A stretch of DNA of 64,000 nucleotides from Aedes albopictus (GCF_035046485.1 NC_085136.1:82787734-82851733), one strand, 5' to 3'. Shown: positions 32,947 to 44,071, counted from the first letter of the stretch. Numbers and translations are program-made. Notes: generated by a model not told the origin, from the letters alone.

Positions 32947-33835
32947 CTATTGCATTACTGCTCTACGTGTCAATATTACGAAACCATTACTGACACCCCA
33001 AACCAAACATAAACCTGATCACGCACAACCGTTCAATTCATCGATTTGGTTTCCTTTTACCGTTTATCACCACCTGAAATAAGTATCCTTCCCGGTAGGC
33101 AATCACCCACAACACCAATGGTTGTCGCAACACCGCAGGTCCATGAAAACTCCATAAAGTTTCCAAATAAAAACCTCCACTTTATTCCCCACAATCGTGA
33201 ATAAGCAAGCGACTTGGCTTGCCTCAGTTCCGACACCAAAACCACATTCAACGCTAAACCCAGCTTAGGACTTCATAGCACTGACTGACTGGAGGAAAAA
33301 AGAGCCAATAGCAAATAAGATAGTAATGTTTCCAATTACAAGTTCCTCGTCTGGCCACCAACCAACATGCAAGCGGGACGGAACGCGACGTTTATAGTCC
33401 TGAGCCACAAAAGTCGTAAAAGCGCTTAGTAAACTAATTTCGTTGCTCACACTTGACCCTGGTTTTGGTTGGCGCGGTGCGGTGGCAGTGCAGTGCCAGT
33501 GCGAGCGGAAGGTGGCCCTGACTGGCGTCTTTTTTTTTCAATTTGTTTCCGTTTCCTATTTGACTTTGGCACCGCAGTCGGAGCTTTGATGGTGTTTGAC
33601 ATTATTGGTCTGAGAAAGTGAGGGTAACCGCTTTTGGGTCGGTTAGATTGGTGTCTACTTGAAATGAAATACTTTCTGTGATGAGATCAAGCTTGCGAGA
33701 TGTATTGATTTTAATATGTAATTGGGCGAAGCAGACACTGACTCGCATTAGTGGTGTCATCGAGATTACTCTAAGTTGCTCACTGAGTAACCAGTTCTTG
33801 AGATAGAAAAAAAAAACAAAAAAAAAATTATCCTA
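32947..33835. other. Single-copy-looking stretch, no gene recognised
   Basis: Mixed composition, with no arrays or TIRs. A GGTGGCAGTGCAGTGCCAGTG patch lies near 33481 and a T-run near 33531. Nothing else can be supported. Confidence 0.45.
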
Positions 33836-34560
33836 AAAGCATTGTTGTAAAAATCCTTCAGAAATTTCCAAAGCGATTCCTTCAGAAAATATCCCAGAAA
33901 ATTTATTAGAAAATTCTGCCAGGAATGCCCTGGCAAATTTTTCCTTGGATTCCTTTCCGAATTGTTCCATGGATTACAAAAAAATATAAAAATTCCTTTC
34001 GGAAAGTATTCTTTCGATTATAAAATTAAAAAAAAAATTTGGACCATCTGCCATGAATTTCTTCAGAACATGCTCTAGAATTTCATTTCAAATCTACTGC
34101 TAGAGGATTTCTTCAAGAAATTTCTCCAACAACTCCTCTAGAAAACCTTTCATGGGTTTCTTTAGAAATTTCTCCAAAAATTCTTTCAAAATTCCGTACG
34201 AGAATTCTTTCAGGAAATCATCCTTGGATTTCTTCAGAAATGCTTTTAGCAATTCCGTCAAGGAATCAAAAGTTCAGAATTTCTCCTTAAAATTTTCCAA
34301 GGATTTCTCTAGCATATCATCTACAGACTTCTTTAGGAATTCTTACAACGTTTTCTGCAGAAATTTTTGCAGGGATTCCTTAAGAAATTTCTGAGGAGAT
34401 ATGTTCAGAAATTCTTTATGAGATACCTTCATAAATTTGTCCAACAATTAGCGATTTACCCTACTTCGGATTTATCCTGCAGAAACAATAAACATCCTGG
34501 AATTTTTTTAGAGCTTCGGAATGAGTTTCTAAGACACATTCCACGCACTTCTACGCCAAG
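33836..34560 (-). repeat. 12-bp minisatellite, inverted orientation
   Basis: TTCTTCAGAAATTTCTCC-type units. Frames at 34152-34394 and 34367-34567 follow the repeat. Confidence 0.65.
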
Positions 34561-35878
34561 GGTGTGAAATTTCAAAGTGATTGTTTCGCCCCAAACTTTC
34601 CAGCATATGAAAAAGGGTAGATTCAATCTTAGGAAAACCAATTGTTTTACTTAAAATTTGACTGGTAACGTATTTAAATAGCTAGGTGAAGTAATAGCAT
34701 TTAATGTAAGAAAAATGAAAATTTTCATTGATAATTGTCAAATATGCCTGCTTGCATGTTAAAGTTCGCAAACATTACACCCATTTTTTGTTAATGTTGT
34801 ATAATAATTTATATTTCATACACCGAAAGAAAACTTTTCATTAAAATGGGTTTTGATATGTTTTAAGCACTTTTTGCAATAGCCGCAATTTAATGGTGTC
34901 CCGTTACGAAAATAGCACATTTGTCGTAATAACGAATTTATTACGAACTTTAGAAAAATGATTTTCGGGATTCTCTTAGTACTCGTGGAGACCTTTCTTC
35001 CAACATATGGGTTACCTTGATCGACGCGTTATCTTAGGCGTTACAGTGGGTTCGTAGAAATGGTGTCCCGTTACGGAAATTTAAAAGACATTTATAAGTG
35101 GATAAATAAGTTTGATTTGATCAAATATTTAACCAATCTGTAACCATGATGAAATGATATTATAGGGTGTATATATTTTCATTATCCTTCTTGGTGTAAT
35201 GCCCCTACTGGAACAAAGTCCGCTTCTCAGCTCTACGAAAACTACGTAAACAAAGGGCAGGTATTCTGGTGGATCAGTATAAAAAGTGATATTTTATTAA
35301 GTTTTGTGGTGACAGCATACTCCTAGGCATACTCTTTAAATGTTTTAACCTTTTTAACATGTCCTATAAATTACCACTATGATGTATGAAAAGGTTTATG
35401 GAATCCCACAACGTTCAAAACTTGAAGATCCCGAAGTGATGGTTGGCATTCCTTCTTTATCCCATTAATCACCGCATAATTTACTTTTATGACGACAAAC
35501 ATATTTTATAGCTTATGTTCTTAATGAAAAAAAGAAATGTAAAAACCGACCTCCCTCTTGCTGTTTTGATTGTCAATCTTTTTTTCATCTTCGTTTGTTT
35601 GTACCGTTACTGGTTGTGGATAGCTAAATATCAACAGAAAGCCCCCATAATCCCATCCCTTCCAAAAAAAAACATTGTTCTCTCTAATCTCGACCAAACG
35701 GCGAGTTTGACGGTTCCCCAAAACTAACATAGTATAGAAGAAAAATCCCCTTAAAAATGTAAAATTTATTTCAAATGAAATTGGCTCCTTTATTCCCAAG
35801 GCGCATGGGCCTTCAAAAAAATATTAAAGCAACATGCGACATATGCTTGAAAAGACTGTGTTGGAAGAATGTACTATA
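34561..35878. other. AT-rich stretch; two GGTGTCCCGTTACG words
   Basis: No gene or TIR recognised. The 14-mer GGTGTCCCGTTACG occurs near 34894 and 35061, and again twice near 42341 and 42523 beyond the gypsy element. Frames at 35515-35727 and 35521-35799 are unremarkable. Confidence 0.45.
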
Positions 35879-35883
35879 GATAT
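35879..35883. repeat. 5-bp target-site duplication, left
   Basis: GATAT, repeated exactly at 40960-40964 next to the 3' LTR. Confidence 0.88.
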
Positions 35884-35994
35884 TGTAGTAGGCTAGAAAT
35901 CAAAGAATTGATCATAGCAATCGGAAATTAATAAACGGTCTCTTTCGGCACTGACAGTCAAACAGTCAACAAGTGTTTTTATTCAGCTCCTACA
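35884..35994 (+). repeat. 5' LTR (111 bp)
   Basis: It starts TGTAGTAGGCTAG and ends GCTCCTACA, with AATAAA near 35931. It differs from the 3' LTR only at its second base (TG here, TA there). This is short for gypsy LTRs. I see no clear TATA box. Confidence 0.93.
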
Positions 35995-35996
35995 TT

Positions 35997-36014
35997 TGGC
36001 GTACGAGTGATTGG
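35997..36014 (+). promoter_or_regulatory. Candidate primer-binding site
   Basis: TGGCGTACGAGTGATTGG starts two bases after the 5' LTR and begins with the TGG expected for complementarity to a tRNA CCA end. I cannot name the tRNA. Confidence 0.5.
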
Positions 36015-36550
36015 TGATTTCTTTTCTGAAGCTTGAAAATCAAGGACAAGGTCGGCGTTTCCTTCCCGCGGTAATCAACCACCACATTTCGGAATATGGC
36101 ATCGGTAAAGTATAAATTTCAATCTTTTCAATGTGTGGTGTTATTTTATCAATCAAAAGTGCATCTGTGACCGCAAATAGTGAACTGTAAAAGTGGAATA
36201 CTTTCATCCATATCGTCGACGTTGCAGGCGGAGTAGGGAATCTATTCCCTCGTGCAAAATAGCGACATGGAAACTATTTCAGCTTTCGTGTTCAGAAACA
36301 GCACTTTCGGTGTGGGAACCGTGAGTTCCAGCCCACCGGGAGAGGAACAAGTGAAGGGAATCATGAATTCCAGTTCGCTGTTCCACAGGAATTATAGGAG
36401 GTTCGAACAACCTTAGTCTAATTCCAGAAAGAAACGTAGGGAACTTTCCGGTAGTTCTAGTCCGTTTCTGCATTCAAGTATAGGGGATAAAGTTATCCTA
36501 GTCTGCTTGGAGAAAAATAGAAAAACAAACAAACCGGAAAATTAGTTTCT

Positions 36551-37926
36551 ATGGAAACACAACAGTTACTAGATTGCGTTCACATTTTGCAGAATTTTGA
36601 ATTTGAAAATAAACACCCTGACATAAATGCAGCCATGGTAACCACATAACAAGATGTCTTATAGTGACCAGATATGTGTTATATTCCAGTTGAACTACAA
36701 TATTTCTCCCTTTTGTGAATCTGGTGTTGGCCTCATCAGTTCTCGTTGGGAAGAATGGAGGGATCAATTTATTGCGTACCTTGACTTGAAGGGAATATCT
36801 GACGTTGAGGAGAAACACAAAGCACTGCTATGCTTTGGCGGACCTGACGTGAGAAAGATTGCTAAAGATGTAGCCGTAAGCGGGAACCTAATGGATAACG
36901 CTTATCGATCAGTATTGGAGGCACTGGACAACTACTACGCACCTCGGATGACCTTACGTTATGAACGGTTCAAATTTCGACAAATGACTTTCAACCCTAA
37001 AGAGAAGCTGGATCAGTTTGTCGTGCGTTTGAGAGCTCAAGCTGCCGTTTGCAGTTTCGGAGATCAAAGTGAGGACATGATAATGGATCAAATAGTGTAC
37101 GCGACTCAAACGGATGATAAACTACGGTCCAAATACTTAGAGGTTGACACGAGCTTGGACGAAATGTTGAAAATCGGACGCACGCATGAAACCGTTAATA
37201 AACAGGTTCAAGAATTTCGTTCCAACCCACTTGACAGCGCTGAGATCAATACGGTGGATCAGTCTGTCAAACGCACGAAACCTAAACTGACCTGTGGCAG
37301 ATGTTTGGGAAACCACCTGGCTTCCGATACGATATGTCCAGCTCGAGAATCGCAATGTAACCGGTGCAACAAGAAAGGCCATTACGCACGATGTTGCAGG
37401 AGTGTGAAGAATCCGGTTCAAAACCATCAACCAACGTCGAGCAACCGGAAGCGTCAAGTACATGATCGAGACCATGGAAATCGTTGTGATCAAAAGCCGA
37501 AATTCGTACGAGAAGTTGATGACGTCACGAAGACAGCAGAAATCCGTGAGCTGTTCCATTTGGACGGAAAGCGTACGACGATCTTATCGGTCGGTGGAGT
37601 CAATCTGCGGTTCATTGATGACACCGGCGCAGATGAGGACGTGCTTAGTATTGTAGATTGGACGATGTTGAAGCGGATTGGGTTCGAGGCGTTTGCAATT
37701 AGGAAAGGAAGTTCGAAGATTTTCCAAGCTTACGGAACGAAGAATCCATTGACTGTACTAGGAGAAGTCGACGTGATGCTGAGAACAGGAAATGAGTCCT
37801 GTCGCACAACGTTGTTCGTGATTCAAGATGGTAAGCATTCGCTGCTCTCCGGACGCAGTGCAGAGACACTTGGCGTGGTTAAGTTTCTGCGGTCAGTGAG
37901 TGACGATACCTTTCCGGCTATCAAAG
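36551..37926 (+). CDS. Gag-protease of the gypsy element (two exons)
   Basis: Gag packages the retrotransposon RNA and protease matures the polyprotein. An ATG at 36551 opens 29 codons to 36637; after the putative intron 36638-36689 the frame resumes at 36690 and stays open. Without splicing, a separate ATG at 36654 gives a 428-codon frame ending at 37940 inside the next putative intron. Counting from 36654, a CX2CX3HX6C knuckle starts at residue 214 and a CX2CX4HX4C knuckle at residue 235 (CNRCNKKGHYARCC). The protease motif DTGAD is at residues 323-327. The RWEEWRDQF segment near residue 31 is typical of the capsid N-terminus in mosquito gypsy Gag. No premature stop interrupts this part. 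Confidence 0.85.
36638..36689 (+). other. Putative intron 1 (52 bp), phase 0
   Basis: GTAACC at the left and TATATTCCAG at the right. The upstream ATG-led frame (36551-36637) would hit a stop nine bases into this segment. Removing it joins ATG to TTG in frame with gag. Confidence 0.5.
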
Positions 37927-37988
37927 GTAAGAATATGTAGTTGTTTCGGGAGTTTAATTAATTACTAAATTGTAAATTGCTTATTCAG
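37927..37988 (+). other. Putative intron 2 (62 bp) between protease and RT, phase 1
   Basis: AAAG|GTAAGAATATG at the donor, TTACTAAAT branch-like word about 20 bases before the acceptor, and TTGCTTATTCAG|AC. The unspliced frame stops at 37938-37940; removal joins protease to RT in frame with a continuous linker typical of gypsy elements. Confidence 0.7.
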
Positions 37989-40795
37989 ACATGTGTGCAT
38001 CCATTAAAATAGATACAACTGTGCCACCTGTTAGACAAAGTTATCGTCGCATACCAATTCCTTTGGAAGAAGTTACTATATTAAAACTGAAAGAATTGGA
38101 ACGTCAAGGCGTAATTGAACGAGTGTATGAGGCATCAGAATGGGTATCGCCTATGCTTGTTAAGCGGAAAAATTCGAATGACGTGCGAATTATAATTGAC
38201 CTTCGCGAAGCCAACAAAGCTGTTGTAAGAGAAGTCCATCCACTTCCTACAATGGAACAAATGACGGCTAAATTGCGAGGGAGCAAAGTTTTCGGGAAAC
38301 TTGATATTAAACAAGCGTTCCATAAACTTTTGTTACGAGAAGATTGCCGATATATAACAACCTTTATATCGCCACTGGGTAAGGACAATTGTTGAACATT
38401 ATCGTTAAATTTTAAAACATTTTAAAACAAAGCATATATTGGATAGGTTTAATGCGATACAAACGATTGGTATTCGGGTTATCAGCAGCACCAGAACTTT
38501 TCCAGAAATGCATGGAAACCATATTAGCAGACTTTCCATGGATTGTGGTTTTCATAGACGACGTCTTAATACATGCTCCGGATGAAAAATTATTAAATAC
38601 CAGAATGACTTTAGTGAAAAATCGTCTCGAGCAATGTGGGATTGTTTTGAATGAAAGCAAGACTATTGAAAGCGCAACAGAAATTGACTTTCTTGGATAT
38701 TGTTTATCTGCAGAAGGTATTACAATTTCTCCAGAAAAGTTGGGAGCCATTGGAAAATTTCGAACATCAAAATCTGCTGAAGAAGTGAGAAGTTTCTTGG
38801 GTTTCTTGGCTAGCCACTTTTGTGAGCCGGCATATACCCAATTTCTCAACAATAAGTAGCCCGTTGAACTCATTGACAAGGAAAGCGGTACCATTCGAAT
38901 GGACAGAATTGCATCAGAAAGCATTTGAAACGCTGAAGCACGTTCTAAACAAATCAGAAACTTTGGCATTTTTCAACCCGAACTTTGAAACTTTCGTAGA
39001 GACCGATGCAAGTCCGGTAGGTCTCGGTGCAGTTCTATATCAGAAGTCAGCGGAAGGAACGATTCACATTATTTGTTATGCTTCGAAGACCCTTTCTGAA
39101 GTGGAGAGACGCTATGCTCAAACAGAGAGAGAAGCTTTAGCGTTGGTATGGGCTCCAGAGAAGTTCCATTACTACCTTTATGGAATGCCTTTCTGGATAA
39201 TCACCGACCATAAGCCGTTGGTTTCGATATTTGGGGATATAATCCGACCATCAGCAAGAATCGAACGATGGAAGGTTCGGTTGATGTCTTATAACTACAA
39301 AGTCCTTTACAGACCAGGCAAAACGAACATTGCAGATACTCTTTCGAGGTTGTGTCAAGATACTGTTGCTGACAGGGAAAGCTATGATGAGGAATGTGAA
39401 AGAGTAATTCGTTTAGTTTCTACCGATGTATGTCCGATGGCAATCCCACTTTGCGAAATCGTGGAAGCCACTAAAAACGACATAGAGCTTACCGAACTGA
39501 TTCGTTGGATCCCGTACCCCCCTCGACGGTGGCCGAAAACGCTGGCAAGATATAAACAAATAGCAAATGAACTTTCAACTGATGGAGACATTATTTTGAA
39601 AAATACTAAAATTATTATTCCAAGGAAGTTATATGACAGGGTGCTTAAACTAGGACATGAGCCCCATTTGGGAAGTACATCTATGAAAAAACGATTACGT
39701 GAAAAGGTTTGGTGGGTACGAATGGATCTGATGATAGAAGAATACGTGAACTCGTGCAATGGGTGTCTGTTGGTTTCCGAACCAGCTACTGAACCAATGG
39801 TGAGGCCTCCGTTACCCGATAAACCGTGGAAAAAGTTGGCACTAGATTTCACAGAAGTTACTAAAGGAATTCACCTGTTAGTAGTCGTAGACTACTATTC
39901 AAGATATCCTGAAATTGAGATCATCACGTCTATGACTGCCAAGACTACGATTTTTAAACTTCGTACAATCTTTGCGCGGTTTGGGTATCCGAGCGAAATT
40001 GTATGTGATAACGGTCCACCATTCACTTCAAACGAGTTTACGAATTTCTGCAGCACATTTGGTATAACCCTTAAACACTCTGTTCCGTACGCTCCATTCC
40101 AAAATGGACTAGTAGAAAGGCATAATAGGACCCTTTTGAAAACGGTGAAAATCAGCGTAGCAATGGGAAGAGATTGGAAAAACGATTTATATGACTTCCT
40201 CCTGGCTTATCGGAATACCCCACATGCGGTGACTAATATTTCCCCAGCGAAGCTCATGTTTGGCAGAAACCTGAAGGACAAACTACCCAAAGTAATTGAA
40301 GATGACACAGGGTAACGAAGACACCAAAGACGTGGAAGAAAGGAAGAAGGAAAAAGGAAGGGTGTATGGCGATCAGAAGCGGAATGCGAAATTCTCAGCA
40401 GTTGATGTCGGTGATCACGTGTTGGTTAAAAATGTGATCAAACAAAATAAGCTAACACCAGTCTTTAATCCTCAACCTCATGTCGTGGTGAAGAAAGCTG
40501 GAACCCGTCTCACTCTAAGGAATCTCGATACCGGAGTTGAATTCGACAGACACGTTAACCATGTAAAGACCATTATCTCTTACAGTCCATTCCACAGCCT
40601 GGCATCTACAGACAGATGAGCAGCATGGCAGATCCTACTACAACTGGCCAAACATCTACACAACCGGAGAATATCGAGGAACCTGCCGGTTTGGTCTTCA
40701 CCGAAGGAAATGAGAGGTCAAATGCAGGTCCGATGAGAAACCGATTTATCCGTTCGCATCGAAAACCAGATTATCTTAAAGACTACGTCATTTAA
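37989..40795 (+). pseudogene. Pol: RT, RNase H, integrase (spliced, with frameshifts)
   Basis: This makes DNA from the element RNA and inserts it. The RT N-half is in 37989-38378 (PPVRQSYRRIPIP, KLDIKQAFHKL with the first catalytic Asp). After the putative intron 38379-38446, the RT continues with LVFGLSAAPELFQ and FIDD, the catalytic pair. Near 38812 the frame shifts by one. The frame starting at 38822 then carries RNase H (TDASPVGLGA; TDHKPL; NIADTLSR) and integrase: H279, H282, C312, C315 and the D342, D396, E432 triad with 35 residues between the last two. It stops at 40313. A second shift leads to the integrase C-terminal part (VGDHVLVKN) ending at 40619, and a third to a tail (RSHRKPDYLKDYVI) ending at 40795. 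Confidence 0.9.
38379..38446 (+). other. Putative intron 3 (68 bp) inside RT, phase 1
   Basis: CTGG|GTAAGG donor and ATTGGATAG|GT acceptor. The interruption falls between the RT motifs ITTFISPLG and LMRYKRLVFG, which are normally contiguous. Unspliced, the frame stops at 38393-38395. Removal restores a continuous RT frame. Confidence 0.78.
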
Positions 40796-40838
40796 TTATA
40801 AATCGATTAATTAAAATAAGGTTTTTCTATTATACATT

Positions 40839-40848
40839 AAGGGAAGGA
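40839..40848 (+). promoter_or_regulatory. Polypurine tract
   Basis: AAGGGAAGGA lies directly before the 3' LTR, where plus-strand priming occurs in LTR retrotransposons. Confidence 0.85.
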
Positions 40849-40959
40849 TATAGTAGGCTAGAAATCAAAGAATTGATCATAGCAATCGGAAATTAATAAA
40901 CGGTCTCTTTCGGCACTGACAGTCAAACAGTCAACAAGTGTTTTTATTCAGCTCCTACA
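40849..40959 (+). repeat. 3' LTR (111 bp)
   Basis: It is the same as the 5' LTR except the second base (TATAGTAGG instead of TGTAGTAGG). It is followed by GATAT (40960-40964). Confidence 0.93.
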
Positions 40960-41058
40960 GATATCATTGAATCTTCTTCTGATCATTATAATGTAGAATG
41001 TGGAAAAACAGCGAAGATAGATACGTCACACAACCATAGTTTTAGAGATACAATTAAA

Positions 41059-41926
41059 CTTCACGTACCCGACCCCCGATACCTCATTTTCAAAATGCTG
41101 GCATTTGGTCAATTTTCATTCGATTTTTTTTTAAGTCGCCCTCGATCGATCATAAATTGGTGCTCATTTATTACACTCGAATGGCCATACAGTATCTGGA
41201 ACCATTCCGGAGATATTCCGGATTGTACTGGGGTCAGGGAGTAGGCAAGGGGTCTGTTTTGTCAAATGGCTAAAGGTGATTATTTCGTGTGTGTTGTGTT
41301 TTAGAGGCTCCCGCGGAAACTGCTCCAGGTGATACGGAGCGGCCATATCAGTTGATACATACTTAAGTCAATTTTTTCTATCCCATTCTTTCGAAATCAT
41401 GAAGATTGATACGTCACTCGGCGTGTTTTGGTTGCAAACCAGAAATGTTCCCGATGACACCCCTGTGGAACCTGTGCTATATGTTCCGGGGTGGCCATAT
41501 TAGTTGATACATACTTCAGTCTATCGTTTCTGACTCAGTCATTCAAAATCATGAAGATTGATATGTCAGACGGCATGTTTAGGTTGAAAACCAGAAGTGT
41601 CCCCAATGAGGCTCCGCGGAACCTGTCACGGGGATCCGGATGGGTCAGCAAATCTGGTTATAGCAGTTGTATTACACTGTTCGCAACAAAAATTTGCTGA
41701 AAATCGATGGCTCAAACACAACAACACACGAAATAATCACTTTTAGCCATTCCCAGCACAATCCGGAATATCTCCGGAATGGTTTCGGATATTGCATGGC
41801 CATTTGAATATAATAAACTAGGACCAATTTACGATCAATTAAGGGTGACTTCAAAAAAAAATCGGATAAAAATTGACGAAGTGCCAGCGTTTTTAAAATG
41901 AGTTGTCAGGGGTCGGATACGTGAAG
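41059..41926. mobile_element. Long-TIR element, CTTCACGTA ends
   Basis: The left end CTTCACGTACCCGACCCC pairs with GGGGTCGGATACGTGAAG at the right; arms pair over about 180 bases (41059-41240 with 41745-41926). The interior has two diverged ~125-bp tandem units with AATCATGAAGATTGATA and GGCCATATYAGTTGATACATACTT. A third, partial unit-like piece lies just outside at about 41010-41030. No ORF of interest. Confidence 0.78.
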
Positions 41927-42560
41927 GATAAATAAACCTCGAAACAGGTTCCCCAGAACCCATTCCGATGGCCACCATAGGGCCAGAGCGGGTTTGAAAG
42001 CCTATTTGTGTCCTACCGGAGTCCGGTAACCGGAAAGCTACCATCTGTCTGAAAAACATTGCCGAATACACCAACACTACATCTAGCATAGCAACTAGAT
42101 GTCTTTAGTCGTATCGGAACACCATTTGCAAAACACTGTTTTCACGTGAGCGTAACGCTGCGCTCCCAAAACTAAATCAATAATATTTCCTAAACTATAC
42201 ATTTCTCAGTAAAACTCACTTCGGCAATCTTGTTCACATCAATCCAAAGAAGAAATGTCTAGAAGACTCTATTATTCAAAACCTCATAACAGAGCTGATA
42301 TATGCATTTCAGTTTGAAAATTTTAAAAAGAGGATTTCTGCGATGGTGTCCCGTTACGAAATGTAACATGTTATATAAAGTAAATTCGAACCAAAACCCC
42401 GTAGAACAAGTATTGCGTCAGGATGTACATCTAATAAGCTTGTTATAAAACCTGTTAAACCATATGGTCATGAACATTTTATTTGATTGCAGACGTCATT
42501 TGTTCACGAAAGTTAGTTCCTCGCGGTGTCCCGTTACGCTGGAATGTGTCCTAATGTTTT
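41927..42560. other. Mixed repeat-like sequence; two GGTGTCCCGTTACG words
   Basis: No gene. The 14-mer occurs near 42341 and 42523. An ACCGGAGTCCGGTAACCGGAA patch near 42016 is repeat-like. Confidence 0.4.
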
Positions 42561-42756
42561 TCGAAAGAATCATTGAAAGAATACCTGGAAGAACAGGAGA
42601 ACCCTCTGCAGATATTCTTAGATGGATTATAATTTCTTTGATAAATCCCAAGGAATAGTATTAATTACTGTCGGAATAGCTGAGAGAATATTTGGAGAAA
42701 CTTCTAAAGCATAACTGCACCGGAAAAAATATGAAAGAATGCCTGAAATAAGGTTT
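42561..42756 (+). repeat. 12-bp minisatellite fragment
   Basis: GAAAGAATACCTGGAAGAACAGGA-like units, cut by the next element. Confidence 0.55.
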
Positions 42757-42764
42757 GAATGAAC
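42757..42764. repeat. 8-bp target-site duplication, left
   Basis: GAATGAAC, repeated exactly at 43372-43379. Confidence 0.85.
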
Positions 42765-43371
42765 CAGAGCGTTCATGATTAACAAAAATTTTAATCATGA
42801 TTAATCATTGATGATTAAAATTTCAATTTTGGTGATTATTGATTATGATTAATGATTAATTTGATTTTTAGGATGATTAAAGATTATGATTAATGATTAA
42901 ATTGGATTTATCTTTGATTATTGATTATGATTAATGATTAAAAATGGCTCATTGATTAAAAATCATGATTAATCATGATTAATCAATCACAAAAAACTGG
43001 AAATGATTAAAATATATTTATAGTTAAACATGTTTTTGAAATTTCTAAAGTAAAAGGTAACTCTGTCCGGAAGATTTTTGAAAAAAGAATCATAAATTAT
43101 ATTATTTAGAACAGCATTTGAACCAATTTAAATTTGATAATATATTTTGTATGATGAATCATTTTTGGTGATGAATGATTAATGATTGATTAATATTTTT
43201 TTCTTATGATTATGATTACTGATTAATGATAAGATTGCAAAAACAGTGTGATTAAGATTAATGATTAATGATTAAATGAGATTTTTTTGTGATTATGATT
43301 AATGATTTTGATTAATCTTAATCATTAATCATTAATCATGATTAAATTTATGATTAATCATTAACGCTCTG
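42765..43371. mobile_element. hAT-type element made of GATTAAT repeats
   Basis: A 607-bp element with TIRs CAGAGCGTTCATGATTAA (left) and CAGAGCGTTAATGATTAA (right, read inverted), and an 8-bp TSD. CAG-start TIRs plus 8 bp indicate hAT. Nearly all of the interior is degenerate GATTAATGATTATGATTAA in both orientations, except a non-repetitive block at about 43000-43140. No transposase. Confidence 0.88.
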
Positions 43372-43379
43372 GAATGAAC

Positions 43380-44071
43380 CCTAAGCAATTTTTTAGGAAC
43401 TTCTCGAGAAATCTCTGGAGAAACTTAAAAAAAAAAAGAGAACTTTCTAGTTAAAATCCTGAATAAATGCCAGCGGAAATCTCTGAATATATGGAATTTG
43501 ACTTGAGGAAACTCTGGAGAAATTTCAACAATAATTTCTGAAAGAGTTTCAGGGAAAAAATCTGCATTTTTTAAGGATTCCCCTAGAGGCATTTTTGAAT
43601 ACATCTCTGAAATAATCTACGAATCTCTTTCAATTTTTTTGCCCCTTCAGAAACCTTGATGGAATTTCTTGAATTTTAAGAAATTTCTAGAAGAATCCTG
43701 ATGGGTATATTCTTTCAGAAAACTTTGAAGAAACACATGCATAAACTTCCGTTCCAATTTCCACAATAATCGCCGAAGAAATTCTAGGAGGAATTTCTAA
43801 TCGAACATTGCTTGAATCATTCTAGAAAATCCTGTAAAAATCAGCTTTCAATAAAAATTCCGGAAAAAAATTGATAAATCTTGAAAGAATCCCTAAAGAA
43901 ATTTCTGGTACTGTACCAGGAGATAATCTTGAAGAAAATTCTGTAGCAGTACAGGAGGAATAAATTGTAATATAATTTTTGGAGGAATCTTTAGAAGAGT
44001 TTTTGCTAAACTCATAGAAAGAATACTTATTCCGCAATAATCACAGAAAAAAATCGCGAAAATTTCAGTCA
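43380..44071 (+). repeat. 12-bp minisatellite
   Basis: GAAATTTCTGGAGAAACTT and GGAGGAATTTCTAA units; it continues the array broken by the hAT-type element. Confidence 0.65.

Larger units (their letters stand above)
35884..40959 (+). mobile_element. Ty3/gypsy LTR retrotransposon with intron-like interruptions
   Basis: A 5,076-bp element with 111-bp LTRs and a GATAT target duplication. Order on the plus strand: 5' LTR, primer-binding site, leader, gag with two zinc knuckles, aspartic protease, RT, RNase H, integrase, C-terminal tail, polypurine tract, 3' LTR. RT before RNase H and integrase marks Ty3/gypsy, not copia; no env-like ORF is seen. The frame is broken by three GT-AG segments (36638-36689, 37927-37988, 38379-38446) whose removal keeps the reading frame, and by three apparent indels (near 38812, 40312 and 40600). 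A Mag-like lineage is possible but is a guess. Confidence 0.93.

Noticed and set aside
37137..37559. 140-codon minus-strand frame
   Set aside because: Shadow of gag-protease on the plus strand.
38412..38969. 185-codon minus-strand frame
   Set aside because: Shadow of the RT/RNase H coding region on the plus strand, which has clear catalytic motifs.
40296..40619. Independent ORF downstream of integrase
   Set aside because: It is the integrase C-terminal part continued after a one-base frame change, not a separate gene such as env.
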